This document shows positions 26,690 through 34,462 of a stretch of DNA of 41,576 nucleotides, piece after piece (within the stretch, counting starts at the first letter, position 1; every line of letters begins with the position of its first letter). The DNA comes from Bacteroidales bacterium (GTDB taxonomy: Bacteria > Bacteroidota > Bacteroidia > Bacteroidales > ML635J-15): contig JAITXI010000128.1 of the NCBI GenBank assembly GCA_031284905.1, positions 1 to 41,576 on the forward strand, read 5' to 3'. The notes under the pieces are model-generated. The model ran no database searches and was not told the DNA's origin. It saw nothing but the letters and a program-made list of their open reading frames with translations. A program made the translations under genes and the position numbers.

Positions 26690-26697
26690 TAATTTTG
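26690..26697 (+). promoter_or_regulatory. -7 element of the folB promoter
   Basis: TAATTTTG lies 13 nt upstream of the folB ATG. A TTTG at 26671-26674 lies 15 nt before it, short of the usual 19. It is divergent from the tRNA-Gln promoter. Confidence 0.5.
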
Positions 26698-26710
26698 TAA
26701 AAATATTTTT

Positions 26711-27079
26711 ATGAATAAGATTATTTTTCAAGGAATGAAATTTTATGCTTTTGTTGGGCATTTTGAAACGGAAAAAATTGTTGGTGTTAGTATTGAAATA
26801 GATTTAACACTTTGGGTAAAGTCAAAAATGGCTCAAATTTCTGACAATATTGATGACGCCTTAAATTATCAAGATGTTTATGCGAAAATTTGTGAAGTTA
26901 TTTGTCAAAATAAAACAAATTTAATTGAATATTTGGCTGAAATAATTATTCAAAATTTGTTTTGTGAGTTTCCGAAAATTAAAAAAATGAAAATTTATTT
27001 AAGAAAAATTAATCCACAAATGAGCGGACAAATTGATTCTGTAGGAGTTGAGATAATAGAGCGTAAAACGCTTCGTTAA
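26711..27079 (+). CDS. folB: dihydroneopterin aldolase
   Basis: FolB cleaves dihydroneopterin to 6-hydroxymethyl-dihydropterin and glycolaldehyde in folate synthesis. The 122-aa length is typical. Recognisable segments are FQGMKFYAFVGHFETEK, VSIEIDLTLWV, ALNYQDVYAKI (Tyr of the active site region), NLIEYLAEIIIQNLF and KIYLRKINPQMSGQIDSVGVEI. It is a single gene between a divergent tRNA-Gln and a gene-poor stretch. Confidence 0.92.
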   Translation: MNKIIFQGMKFYAFVGHFETEKIVGVSIEIDLTLWVKSKMAQISDNIDDALNYQDVYAKICEVICQNKTNLIEYLAEIIIQNLFCEFPKIKKMKIYLRKINPQMSGQIDSVGVEIIERKTLR

Positions 27080-27456
27080 AAAGCATGGATAAATGGACAA
27101 ACAGTTTAGGTCAAGCGGTAAATAAAAAAGGACGAACGCCCTTTGCGATTTCTGATGCTTATGATTGTTGTTTTACATATTTCTTCTTCCAAATTTCGCC
27201 TTGTTTTTTCACCGCTTTGCGCCAAACAAAAGTATATTTGTTCGTTTTTGACTCTATTTTTGTGCCGTTTGATAAAACTCGTTCAAATTCAAAGTGTTAA
27301 TTGCCTAAAAATTAAGAACTTGCATGCCGGATATACATATAAAACCCTCTTTCTGATTACATAATATAAATATTGGGTTGGATATTATGTAAATATTTGC
27401 AATTCATATATATACAAACCTTCAAATTCCTAAATATTTTTTGGATAGTTTCTTGT
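27080..27456. other. gene-poor stretch with a minus-strand protein-like fragment and hairpins
   Basis: No complete gene is supported. The plus-strand ORFs starting at 27085 and 27143 overlap a minus-strand open frame (about 27161-27297) whose translation contains FVWRKAVKKQGEIWKKKY and ends KQQS-stop, followed by a minus-strand terminator. It has no ATG and an in-frame stop just upstream, so it may be a gene remnant or part of a dispersed repeat. A perfect 11-bp inverted repeat TTACATAATAT/ATATTATGTAA lies at about 27357-27392. Confidence 0.4.
27121..27144 (-). terminator. Rho-independent terminator on the minus strand
   Basis: Read on the minus strand, stem AAAGGGC/GTCCTTT (one G-U pair) with loop GTTC is followed by T6. 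The nearest complete minus-strand gene ends about 310 nt upstream, so it may end a small transcript in this gap. Confidence 0.6.
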
Positions 27457-28314
27457 TTATTCATAATAAACATATTCATATTTAAAAATTGTGTCATCTT
27501 GATAATCTATGAAAGAATGAGGGTGCTCTTCAATAATATTATTATTCTCATCAAATAAAGTTTTAGTTTGACGAATTTTTGCTCCATTACTGGCATATAG
27601 TGTTTCTATAAGGGCTTTTTCTTCTTTGCTGTATTCATTTTTAATTATAGTCCCTGACATAGATTGCTGTTCGATTATTTTATTTTCTTCGTCATAAATA
27701 TTTTTTGACCAATCAATAATTTTTCCCTTTCCATTATAAACAATAGTTTGAATAACATTTCCTAATTCGTTATAAGAATAATTATAAGATTTTTCTAATT
27801 TCTTTTTGTCGTCATATTCTTCATTCATCAAAACCTTTCCATTGTCGTTATATGAAGTTTTTGTCATAGACATAAGTTTGTCATCTTCGTCGAAAACTTG
27901 TTTGCTGATAACTTCTTTTTTATCGTTATATTCAATTATTACAGTCTCTTCAATTTTATTAGATTCGTCAAAAGATGTTATAGTTAATTTGTTGGTGTTT
28001 TTGTCGAAATTATAGTCTTTTGTAGAACACCATCCTGCTTCCGAAACGATTTTAAGTTGAATCAATTCTCCTTCTAAATAAATATAATGTTTTTTTTCAC
28101 CACTGTTTTCATCCATATAATTATTTTTCTCAATAATAAGTCTTCCTGCTTCAGAATATTCAGCTATATATTCATAAATTATTATTTCGTCAATATCATA
28201 TTCGAGAAGAGATATTAATTTTTCATTTTCGTCATATTCTTTTATTTCTGAAAAAAATGGCTCATTATTAGCTATTTGAGTAAATTTTTTTATAAAATGA
28301 ATTTTATTTGGCAT
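27457..28314 (-). CDS. YD/RHS-like repeat protein, cytoplasmic
   Basis: This acidic protein of 285 aa has no signal peptide. It is built from repeats of about 20-25 residues like YDENEKLISLLEYD, YNDNGKVLMNEEYD, YNELGNVIQTIVYNGKG and YDEENKIIEQQS. They recall the beta-hairpin YD/RHS-type repeats or MORN-like variants. I do not recognise a specific function. It is divergent from the lipid kinase gene. The predicted lack of export is unusual for YD-repeat proteins in this phylum, which are often surface proteins. Confidence 0.65.
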   Translation of the reverse strand: MPNKIHFIKKFTQIANNEPFFSEIKEYDENEKLISLLEYDIDEIIIYEYIAEYSEAGRLIIEKNNYMDENSGEKKHYIYLEGELIQLKIVSEAGWCSTKDYNFDKNTNKLTITSFDESNKIEETVIIEYNDKKEVISKQVFDEDDKLMSMTKTSYNDNGKVLMNEEYDDKKKLEKSYNYSYNELGNVIQTIVYNGKGKIIDWSKNIYDEENKIIEQQSMSGTIIKNEYSKEEKALIETLYASNGAKIRQTKTLFDENNNIIEEHPHSFIDYQDDTIFKYEYVYYE

Positions 28315-28388
28315 AAATTATTTTTTATTTGTAAAATTAATATAAAAAATTAAAAAAAAATATATAATTTTATAAAAAATTTAAAAAT

Positions 28389-29312
28389 TTGACTGAAAAT
28401 ATATTTTTTTTTATTATTAATCCAAATGCGGGTAATAATGGTGCAAAAAGAGAGTGGGAAACAATTGAAAAATTATTGAAAGATAATAATATTAATTTTG
28501 AATATAAATTTACTGAAGCAACAGGACATGCAGAAGCTATTGTCAAAGAAAAAATTGCAAAAGGATTCAGAAATTTTGTTGTTGTTGGCGGAGATGGAAC
28601 TTTAAATGAAGTATCAAATGGTATTTTCAAACAAAAAGAAGTTCCAACTACTGAAATTTATATTGGGATTTTTAGTATGGGAACAGGTAACGATTGGATA
28701 AGATATTTTAATATTCCTACAGATTACTCTTCTTCAATTGATAGGCTTATTAAAAAACATAGTATTAAACAAGATGTCGGGAAAATTAAATTTCTGTCAG
28801 ATGAGCAAGAAAATGAAGCCTATTTTTTGAATGTTGCGGGGCTTGGATTAGATTCAAAAATTGTTCAATCTACAAATGTAATGAAAGTTAGAGGAAAGCG
28901 AACAAAAATTGCATATTTTCGTTCGTTATTTAAAGGATTTATCAAGTATAAATCACAAATTTTAAAAATTTCAATAGAAGATGAAATTATTGAAGGAAAA
29001 ATTTTGTCAATGAGTATTGGTAATGGAAAATTTTCTGGCGGAGGAATGCAACAAACGCCAAATGCTTTAAATAATGACGGTTTGCTTGATGTTACGATTT
29101 ATCCAAATATGACAAAATTTCAAATAGCACTAGCTATGCCTAAACTTTATAGTGGTAAAATTGAAAAAATTAAGGGTTTGAAAACATATAAAACTACATC
29201 ATTTTCAATTGAAAATTTAGAAAAAACTATTTTTGAAATTGATGGAGAAATTATTGACGGAAAATCCTTTGAAATTTCTATTTTGCCGTTATCTATAAAT
29301 GTAATAATATAA
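28389..29312 (+). CDS. YegS/BmrU-like lipid kinase (diacylglycerol kinase family)
   Basis: This 307-aa enzyme has the catalytic domain of the DAGK family: IINPNAGNNGAKREW near the N-terminus, VVVGGDGTLNEVSNG (GGDGT nucleotide loop) and GTGNDWIRYF. The C-terminal beta-sandwich includes IEDEIIEGKILSMSIGNG and GGGMQQTPNALNNDGLLDV. It should phosphorylate a membrane lipid using ATP. The start is a TTG: an in-frame stop lies at 28365-28367, there is no ATG between it and the conserved domain, and TTG directly precedes TENIFFFI. It is divergent from the YD-repeat gene with only 74 nt between. Confidence 0.88.
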   Translation: MTENIFFFIINPNAGNNGAKREWETIEKLLKDNNINFEYKFTEATGHAEAIVKEKIAKGFRNFVVVGGDGTLNEVSNGIFKQKEVPTTEIYIGIFSMGTGNDWIRYFNIPTDYSSSIDRLIKKHSIKQDVGKIKFLSDEQENEAYFLNVAGLGLDSKIVQSTNVMKVRGKRTKIAYFRSLFKGFIKYKSQILKISIEDEIIEGKILSMSIGNGKFSGGGMQQTPNALNNDGLLDVTIYPNMTKFQIALAMPKLYSGKIEKIKGLKTYKTTSFSIENLEKTIFEIDGEIIDGKSFEISILPLSINVII

Positions 29313-29403
29313 ATTTACTGTTTTTTAGCAATGTCGGAACGACGACAATACGATAAAAATGCAAAGCAATTATTCTAATGACTAAAAATATAATTTATTT
29401 AAC
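29313..29403. other. AT-rich spacer after the lipid kinase gene
   Basis: No gene or terminator is evident. It leads into the structured palindrome at 29404. Confidence 0.3.
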
Positions 29404-29553
29404 TTTCATAACCGCAGGTCAAACGCTGTGCTATCTCCGATAAATAAATAGAAACAACTACTGCCTCGAAAAGGCAGAATCTTCCAAATATTGACTTTTA
29501 GGCAAAAATCAAGTTTATCGTTTTCCGCGGGTCAATGACCTGCGATTATGAAA
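29404..29553. repeat. 150-bp structured palindrome (nested inverted repeats)
   Basis: The outer arms TTTCATAACCGCAGGTCA (29404-29421) and TGACCTGCGATTATGAAA (29536-29553) are inverted copies with one mismatch in 18. Inside lie a CGATAAA/TTTATCG pair and a hairpin CTGCCT-cgaaa-AGGCAG. It is more GC-rich than its surroundings and holds no ORF. It could be a MITE-like element or encode a structured RNA. Confidence 0.65.
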
Positions 29554-29577
29554 AATTTTGTTCTTCAAACAATGCTA

Positions 29578-29891
29578 ACTTATACCAAACAGCTATCAAA
29601 TTATCAAATAATATTATTGTTGAAAATCTACAATATAGGATTTAGACTTATTTATTGTTGAAAAATATTATTTAACCTCACCTACTATGATGGCAATTTT
29701 GTATTAAGAAGTGTTTGATAATAAAAAATATAGAAAAATTACTAAACTTTTTATGAATTGATATTTAATAAATTATATAACTTGAAAAAGTTGAATAATT
29801 AATTTAAAATTCTAAAAGGGTTTAAAATCTACATTATAGTTAAAAAATTTGTTGTTGATTTTAAATATTTTGATAGCTGTTTGATATAAGT
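29578..29891. repeat. 314-bp MITE-like element with 27-bp terminal inverted repeats (element E3)
   Basis: The ends (29578-29604 and 29865-29891) are inverted copies matching at 25 of 27 positions; the core is CAAACAGCTATCAAA on the left. The interior 29623-29676 is an inverted, about 88%-identical copy of 21374-21427 in element E1. A second related motif (AAATCTACATTATAG) occurs near 29825. There is no ORF of note. It has the size and structure expected of a non-autonomous transposable element; a target duplication is not clear. Confidence 0.7.
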
Positions 29892-29960
29892 AGATGATTT
29901 TGAATATGTTTAGTTGAGCTAACGTTTAAATATTGTGGAACTCATATTCAAAAAAAGAAT

Positions 29961-29985
29961 AAAAAAAGCCACAAAAAGTGGCTTT
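29961..29985 (-). terminator. Rho-independent terminator of the rpsF-rpsR-rplI operon
   Basis: On the minus strand AAAGCCAC-TTTTT-GTGGCTTT is followed by further Ts, 22 nt past the rplI stop. Confidence 0.88.
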
Positions 29986-30007
29986 AAAATTGAATGTTAA
30001 TATTTTA

Positions 30008-30460
30008 TTATTCTTCAGGAATAACTTCAAAATCAATATTAACTTTAATATTTTTGTATAGTTTAATGTTAGCGCTATAATTACCAATTTCTTTGATTGT
30101 ATCAAATCCTTTAATAGTAATATTTTTGCGTTCGATAGAATAACCTTGTTTTTCAAGCGATTCTGCAATCATTATTGTATTTACCGAACCAAAAATTTTG
30201 CCGGTAGAACTTGTTTTTGCTGAAATTTTAATTTTTGAAGTTTGAAGTTTTGCTGCTAATTTTTCGGCATCAGCGATTAATTTTGCTTCTTTGTACGCTT
30301 TTTGTTTCATGTTTTCTGCATGAACTTTTTTTGCTGAAGCTGTTGCTAATGTAGCAAATCCTTGAGGAATAAGGTAATTTCTTCCGTAACCCGGTTTTAC
30401 AACAACAATTTCGTCTTTATTACCTAAATTTTCTATGTCTTGTTTTAGTATTAATTCCAT
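30008..30460 (-). CDS. rplI: 50S ribosomal protein bL9
   Basis: bL9 binds 23S rRNA and bridges neighbouring ribosomes. The 150-aa length is normal. The N-terminal domain MELILKQDIENLGNKDEIVVVKPGYGRNYLIPQGFA matches the bL9 signature (GYxRNYLxPxxxA). A long helix (KKVHAENMKQKAYKEAKL) and the C-terminal domain follow. It is the third gene of the operon. Its leader has an almost perfect Shine-Dalgarno sequence (TAAGGAGG) 6 nt before the ATG, which is unusual in this phylum. Confidence 0.97.
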   Translation of the reverse strand: MELILKQDIENLGNKDEIVVVKPGYGRNYLIPQGFATLATASAKKVHAENMKQKAYKEAKLIADAEKLAAKLQTSKIKISAKTSSTGKIFGSVNTIMIAESLEKQGYSIERKNITIKGFDTIKEIGNYSANIKLYKNIKVNIDFEVIPEE

Positions 30461-30466
30461 GATATT

Positions 30467-30474
30467 CCTCCTTA
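30467..30474 (-). promoter_or_regulatory. strong Shine-Dalgarno sequence before rplI
   Basis: TAAGGAGG lies 6 nt upstream of the rplI ATG and pairs over 8 nt with the standard 16S 3' end. Most other starts in the window lack one. Confidence 0.85.
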
Positions 30475-30475
30475 T

Positions 30476-30751
30476 TTAGTTTTTATTATCCATTAAATCT
30501 GTTACGTATGGCAACAATGCTAAATGTCTTGCTCTTTTAACTGCTTGTGCCACTTTACGATGATATTTCAAAGAAGTTCCGGTTAAACGTCTGGGTAAAA
30601 TTTTTCCTTGTTCGTTCAAAAATTTCTTCAAAAAATTTGGATCTTTATAGTCAACGTATTTTATTTTATTTTTTAGGAAACGGCAGTATCTTTTCTTTTT
30701 TACTTCAACTGCTATTGGGCTAAGAAATCTGATTTGTGAATCTGTTGCCAT
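30476..30751 (-). CDS. rpsR: 30S ribosomal protein bS18
   Basis: bS18 sits on the 30S platform with bS6. The 91-aa product contains [40 protein letters not shown] followed by [20 protein letters not shown], both standard for the family. The ATG lies 3 nt after the rpsF stop. It is preceded by AAGGAGGT, which overlaps the last rpsF codons. bS18 helps hold the 16S 3' tail in Bacteroidota ribosomes, so this Shine-Dalgarno sequence may be regulatory. Confidence 0.97.
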   Translation of the reverse strand: MATDSQIRFLSPIAVEVKKKRYCRFLKNKIKYVDYKDPNFLKKFLNEQGKILPRRLTGTSLKYHRKVAQAVKRARHLALLPYVTDLMDNKN

Positions 30752-30754
30752 AAT

Positions 30755-31105
30755 TTATACCTCCTTTGCTATTTGTTGTTTAACATTACGTTTTTTTTCA
30801 CTGTAAGCCACTGCATGTTTGTCCATTTTGAAAGTTAAAAATCGCATGATTTTTTCATCACGACGATATTCTGTTTCTAATTTGTTAATAAATTGACCTT
30901 CTGCTTCAAATTCGATTAAATAATAGAATCCTGTTGACTTTTTCTGGATAGTATAAGCCAGTTTCTTTAAACCCCAATCTTCTTCATGAATTATTTTTCC
31001 GTCATTTTCGGAAATAATTCTTTTAAATTTTTCAACCGTTTCCTTTATCTGGGGTTCAGATAAAACGGGAGTTGCAATGAAAACGGTTTCGTACTGATTT
31101 ATCAT
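30755..31105 (-). CDS. rpsF: 30S ribosomal protein bS6
   Basis: bS6 pairs with bS18 on the 30S platform. The 116-aa product begins INQYETVFIATPVLSEPQIKETVEKF and contains EDWGLKKLAYTIQKKSTGFYYLIEFEA and RRDEKIMRFLTFKMDKHA, all typical bS6 segments. It is the first gene of the rpsF-rpsR-rplI operon. A promoter with correctly spaced boxes lies 24 nt upstream. Unlike rpsR and rplI, its own start has no Shine-Dalgarno sequence (AT-rich leader). Confidence 0.96.
   Translation of the reverse strand: MINQYETVFIATPVLSEPQIKETVEKFKRIISENDGKIIHEEDWGLKKLAYTIQKKSTGFYYLIEFEAEGQFINKLETEYRRDEKIMRFLTFKMDKHAVAYSEKKRNVKQQIAKEV
30759..30766 (-). promoter_or_regulatory. strong Shine-Dalgarno sequence before rpsR
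   Basis: AAGGAGGT lies inside the 3' end of rpsF, ending 7 nt before the rpsR ATG (GGTATAAATTATG). It is an 8-nt match to the anti-Shine-Dalgarno sequence. Confidence 0.85.
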
Positions 31106-31128
31106 AAATTTATTTATTTAAAAGTTTG

Positions 31129-31160
31129 CAAAATTACTTATTTTTTTCTTATTTTCCAAA
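31129..31160 (-). promoter_or_regulatory. rpsF operon promoter (TTTG-N20-TAATTTTG)
   Basis: On the minus strand TTTG (31160-31157), 20 nt, then TAATTTTG (31136-31129). The leader to rpsF is about 17 nt. Confidence 0.75.
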
Positions 31161-31163
31161 TTT

Positions 31164-32570
31164 TTATTCAATTTCTAAAGTTTCTTTTTCAAATTCCGGA
31201 TCGTTTCCGTATTTTTCTTTATAGATGTTCTTCAATTCTTCTATTGTAATGTCTTTTATTTCTGTTTTTATTAAAGGAATTACTATGTCTAAAACTTTGT
31301 CATTTTTTACTCTATTTTCTATGTCAAATGTCTGATTTTCATTTTTCAAATAATCTTTTGCATATTTTTCTATCATATCTTGAGGGAAATAATTTGCTCC
31401 ATATTGTTGAGTTAAGAATCTGGAAATATCGTTTTTTGCTTCGTTTAACAATTCTGTATAAGTAATTTTAATATCATTTTTTATAATAATTTTATTTTCA
31501 AAAATATCCCATCTTAAAAAAGCATAATTTGCTTCAATCATTTCTTCGCTCATTTCTTTTGCTTCATTGTTTTGTTGCAAATATCTTGTCAAGAAATTTT
31601 TGGGTAAATCTAAAATATTTTTTAATTTTTCAGCAAATACTTTTCTTATGTCTATTTTTAAAAGCGTATTTGATTCATTTTCGTAAATGTTATTAATATC
31701 TTCGTCTATTTTTGTTCTAAATTCTTCTTCTGACGTTATTGTATCGTTTGGAAAGATTATTTTGAAAAACTCTTCATTTAGTTCTGCCGGCGTAAGATTT
31801 TTAATTTCAAGAATTTTTACATTAAAAAATAGTTCTTGATTTTCGAATTCTTCTTTTGGTTTGTCGAGCATCGAAGCGAGTTCGGTTAATTTTGTAATTA
31901 CTTTTGTAATATCAACATTTATTTCTTCTTCAGCTTTTTTCCCAATAAATAGCTTTTTATTGTCATCAGATAACACTTTTACTAAAATAGATGTTTTTTC
32001 AACTGTTATTCCGTTTTCAATGATGTTTTTATCTTTGTCGGTTTGGGTAAGCGAAACTCTTAACATTGATTCTTCATCTGCTAATTCAACTTCTTTAAAC
32101 GAACCAGCATCTTTTCTGTATTTTTCAATTATTTTATTTATGGTTTCGTCTGTGATTAAAATGTTATATTTAACAAAGGTAGAATCATAAAGTTGCGTTT
32201 CGTCAAATTCGGGTTTCAATCCAAATTGAAATGGAAAATCAAAAGACTCTAGATTATCTATTTGTTCTAAATCAAACGGAATGAAACTTTCGGCGAGTAT
32301 TGGAGATGCAAAATATTGAATATTTTCTTTTTCTACATATTCGTTTAATTGGTCATATGCAAATTTTGAAAGTTCTTCAAGAAAAACACTTTTCCCGAAT
32401 TTTTTTATTATTAAGGGCATTGGAGTTGTTCCGGGTCTGAATCCGGGAAGCACTTGAGTTCTCCTAATTTCTTTTAATTTTTTCTCAACAATTGTATTAA
32501 TGTCATTTTTTTCGACTTTTACATTTAATATTAAATCTAAGTTGTCAATTTGATTTTTTGTAATTTCCAT
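31164..32570 (-). CDS. tig: trigger factor-like ribosome-associated chaperone
   Basis: This 468-aa protein has the trigger factor N-terminal ribosome-binding domain: EITKNQIDNLDLILNVKVE and the loop QVLPGFRPGTTPMPLIIKKFGKS, equivalent to the GFRxGKxP signature. The remaining sequence is a long, acidic, mostly helical C-terminal domain (PAELNEEFFKIIFP..., TYTELLNEAKNDISRFL). I do not see a clear FKBP-type prolyl isomerase active site in the middle, so the peptidyl-prolyl isomerase activity may be weak or absent, as in other Bacteroidota trigger factors. It lies between tRNA-Leu and the rpsF promoter, on the same strand. Confidence 0.88.
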   Translation of the reverse strand: MEITKNQIDNLDLILNVKVEKNDINTIVEKKLKEIRRTQVLPGFRPGTTPMPLIIKKFGKSVFLEELSKFAYDQLNEYVEKENIQYFASPILAESFIPFDLEQIDNLESFDFPFQFGLKPEFDETQLYDSTFVKYNILITDETINKIIEKYRKDAGSFKEVELADEESMLRVSLTQTDKDKNIIENGITVEKTSILVKVLSDDNKKLFIGKKAEEEINVDITKVITKLTELASMLDKPKEEFENQELFFNVKILEIKNLTPAELNEEFFKIIFPNDTITSEEEFRTKIDEDINNIYENESNTLLKIDIRKVFAEKLKNILDLPKNFLTRYLQQNNEAKEMSEEMIEANYAFLRWDIFENKIIIKNDIKITYTELLNEAKNDISRFLTQQYGANYFPQDMIEKYAKDYLKNENQTFDIENRVKNDKVLDIVIPLIKTEIKDITIEELKNIYKEKYGNDPEFEKETLEIE

Positions 32571-32611
32571 TTGAAAATATTTTATAAATTATCATTATTA
32601 ACATTTTAATT

Positions 32612-32651
32612 AAAAACCGCATTGATTTCATAAAAAAATCTATGCGGTTTA
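32612..32651 (-). terminator. Rho-independent terminator after tRNA-Leu
   Basis: On the minus strand AAACCGCAT/ATGCGGTTT forms a 9-bp stem, extended by an inner GATTT/AAATC pair. It is followed by TTAATT, giving a short T tract, and lies just past the tRNA-Leu 3' end and before tig. Confidence 0.75.
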
Positions 32652-32652
32652 G

Positions 32653-32734
32653 TGCGGGTGAAGGGACTCGAACCCCCACACCTTTCGGCACTAGATCCTA
32701 AGTCTAGCGCGTCTACCAATTTCGCCACACCCGC
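32653..32734 (-). tRNA. tRNA-Leu (TAG)
   Basis: The minus-strand cloverleaf has acceptor GCGGGTG/CACCCGC, D-arm GGTAGACGC, anticodon stem CTAGA/TCTAG around loop CTTAGGA (anticodon TAG), a short variable arm (TGCCGAAAGGTGT) and T-arm GGGTTCGAGTCCC. No CCA is encoded. Confidence 0.93.
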
Positions 32735-32747
32735 TTAATTGAGTTTG

Positions 32748-32776
32748 CAAAGATAATACTTTTTTATGAGAACAAA
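32748..32776 (-). promoter_or_regulatory. tRNA-Leu promoter
   Basis: On the minus strand TTTG (32776-32773), 17 nt, then TATCTTTG (32755-32748), 13 nt before the tRNA 5' end. Confidence 0.6.
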
Positions 32777-33096
32777 AATTTTTTTAACTTTTTTTTAACC
32801 CGTAAAATCTGCACATAAAATTGCAATAGCAAATTGCAAGAACCTGGTACATAGACATGCAGAAACCAAAAAGGGGAAAAATTGTACATTTTCTCTATAA
32901 ATTTTGGAATAAATTTTTATTCGTCTATGTAAAAATTGAAATATTTTACCATAAAATACATCAACTTTAAAGATAAGGTATTAAAAAATTATATTTAAAA
33001 ATTACAAATTAATTTATTAACTTTGTAAAAAAAATATCCGAGCTACTTTGTTATATTGTTTCAAATTAAAGAAGTGCTTTTTTAAATTTATGTCAC
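32777..33096. other. intergenic stretch upstream of tolC
   Basis: I see no gene. A perfect small hairpin TTGCAAT-agcaa-ATTGCAA lies at 32821-32839. An ACATAGAC/GTCTATGT inverted pair lies at about 32850 and 32925. The tolC -7 box TAACTTTG is at 33018-33025. Confidence 0.4.
33018..33025 (+). promoter_or_regulatory. -7 element of the tolC promoter
   Basis: TAACTTTG fits TAnnTTTG about 70 nt before the ATG. No matching -33 box is seen. Confidence 0.4.
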
Positions 33097-34425
33097 ATGA
33101 AATCAAAATATTTTAAATTAATATTCCTTTGTCTATTTCCTATTATAGTTAATGCTCAAAATTATTATGAACTTAAAGATTGTATTAACATAGGATTAGA
33201 ACAAAATTACGACATTAAAATTATTAAAAATTCACAACAGATTTCTGATAATAATGCTACGCCCGGAAACGCAGGTTATTTGCCTACAATTAGTTTAGAT
33301 GCCGGATACAATGGAAATTTTTATAATTTACAAAATCAATATCCTAATCCCGAAGGCGACCCAATAAAAAATTCAAATTTTTTTAATCAAGGGTTAAATG
33401 CCGGTCTTAATCTAAATTGGACAATTTTTGACGGTTTTCGTGTTCAAACGAATTATAAAAAATTAAAAGAATTTCAAAAAATAGGAGAATTAAATACAAA
33501 AGCAAATATCGAATTTTTTATTAATAATCTTGCAAAAGAATATTATTTCTATATCGAACAAAATATTATTCAAAAAAATCTTGAAAATACACTAAATTTA
33601 TCTAAAGAAAGATTGAGAATAGTTCAAGAACGTTATAATATTGGAGCTGCTTCAAGATTAGATTATCAACAAGCAAATGTCGATTTTAATAGCGATAGTT
33701 CAAAGTTAATTCAACAAAATGAAACTTTATTCTCATCACTTTTACGATTAAATCAATTTTTAGCAAAAGAAAATCCTGAAGAATCTCTATTAGTCAGAGA
33801 TACAATTATTATGCTAACTTTAACACATTCCAAAGAAGAATTATTACAAAACGCATTGAATAACAATACTTCACTATTACTTCTACAAGCAGAGAAAGAA
33901 ATAAGTTTGTTAGAGTTAAAAAATGCAAATTCACAAAATTATCCTTATCTGAAATTGAATGCAGGTTATGGATATAATCAAAATATGTATGGCGTGGGTT
34001 CGCTTCAAAAACAAAATAATTTGGGATTAAATTATGGAATAAATTTCGGTTATGTGATTTTTGATGGAATGAACAGGAAACGTGAACGAGAAAACACAAA
34101 AATAAACATCGAAACAAAAGAATTAGAACAACAACAATTAGATTTAGATTTAAAAAGTAATTTCAATCGCTTGTGGATGGCGTATCAAAATAATGTAAAA
34201 CTTTCAAATTTAGAGCAAGAAAATGTAGTAGCTGCCACAGAAAATTATTCTATTGCAATGGATAGATATAAATTAGGTGATTTATCAGGAATTGAACTCC
34301 GTGAAGCCCAAAATAGTTTATTAGAAGTCGATCAACGATTTGCTCAAGCACAATATAACACCAAAATATGTGAAATTTCTCTCTTGCAAATTTGTGGAAT
34401 GCTTAATTTTTATTTGGAAAAATAG
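33097..34425 (+). CDS. TolC-family outer-membrane efflux protein
   Basis: This 442-aa protein has a signal peptide (YFKLIFLCLFPIIVNAQ). The two-fold TolC repeat follows: YYELKDCINIGLEQNYDIKI at the start of the first half and HSKEELLQNALNNNTSLLLLQAEKEI at the start of the second. Long helices (RLRIVQERYNIGAASRLDYQQAN, MDRYKLGDLSGIELREAQNSLLE) build the periplasmic tunnel. It forms the outer-membrane channel of a tripartite export system. No adaptor (RND/MFP) or pump gene is adjacent, so the partner must be elsewhere. Confidence 0.93.
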   Translation: MKSKYFKLIFLCLFPIIVNAQNYYELKDCINIGLEQNYDIKIIKNSQQISDNNATPGNAGYLPTISLDAGYNGNFYNLQNQYPNPEGDPIKNSNFFNQGLNAGLNLNWTIFDGFRVQTNYKKLKEFQKIGELNTKANIEFFINNLAKEYYFYIEQNIIQKNLENTLNLSKERLRIVQERYNIGAASRLDYQQANVDFNSDSSKLIQQNETLFSSLLRLNQFLAKENPEESLLVRDTIIMLTLTHSKEELLQNALNNNTSLLLLQAEKEISLLELKNANSQNYPYLKLNAGYGYNQNMYGVGSLQKQNNLGLNYGINFGYVIFDGMNRKRERENTKINIETKELEQQQLDLDLKSNFNRLWMAYQNNVKLSNLEQENVVAATENYSIAMDRYKLGDLSGIELREAQNSLLEVDQRFAQAQYNTKICEISLLQICGMLNFYLEK

Positions 34426-34462
34426 TTGGAATAAGGAATATTTATAAAATAATTCAATATAT

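Noticed and set aside
27085-27364. plus-strand ORFs of 71 and 73 aa after folB
   Set aside because: They overlap a more protein-like minus-strand frame and a minus-strand terminator; most likely shadows.
29926-30168. 80-aa minus-strand ORF
   Set aside because: Out-of-frame overlap with rplI and its terminator.
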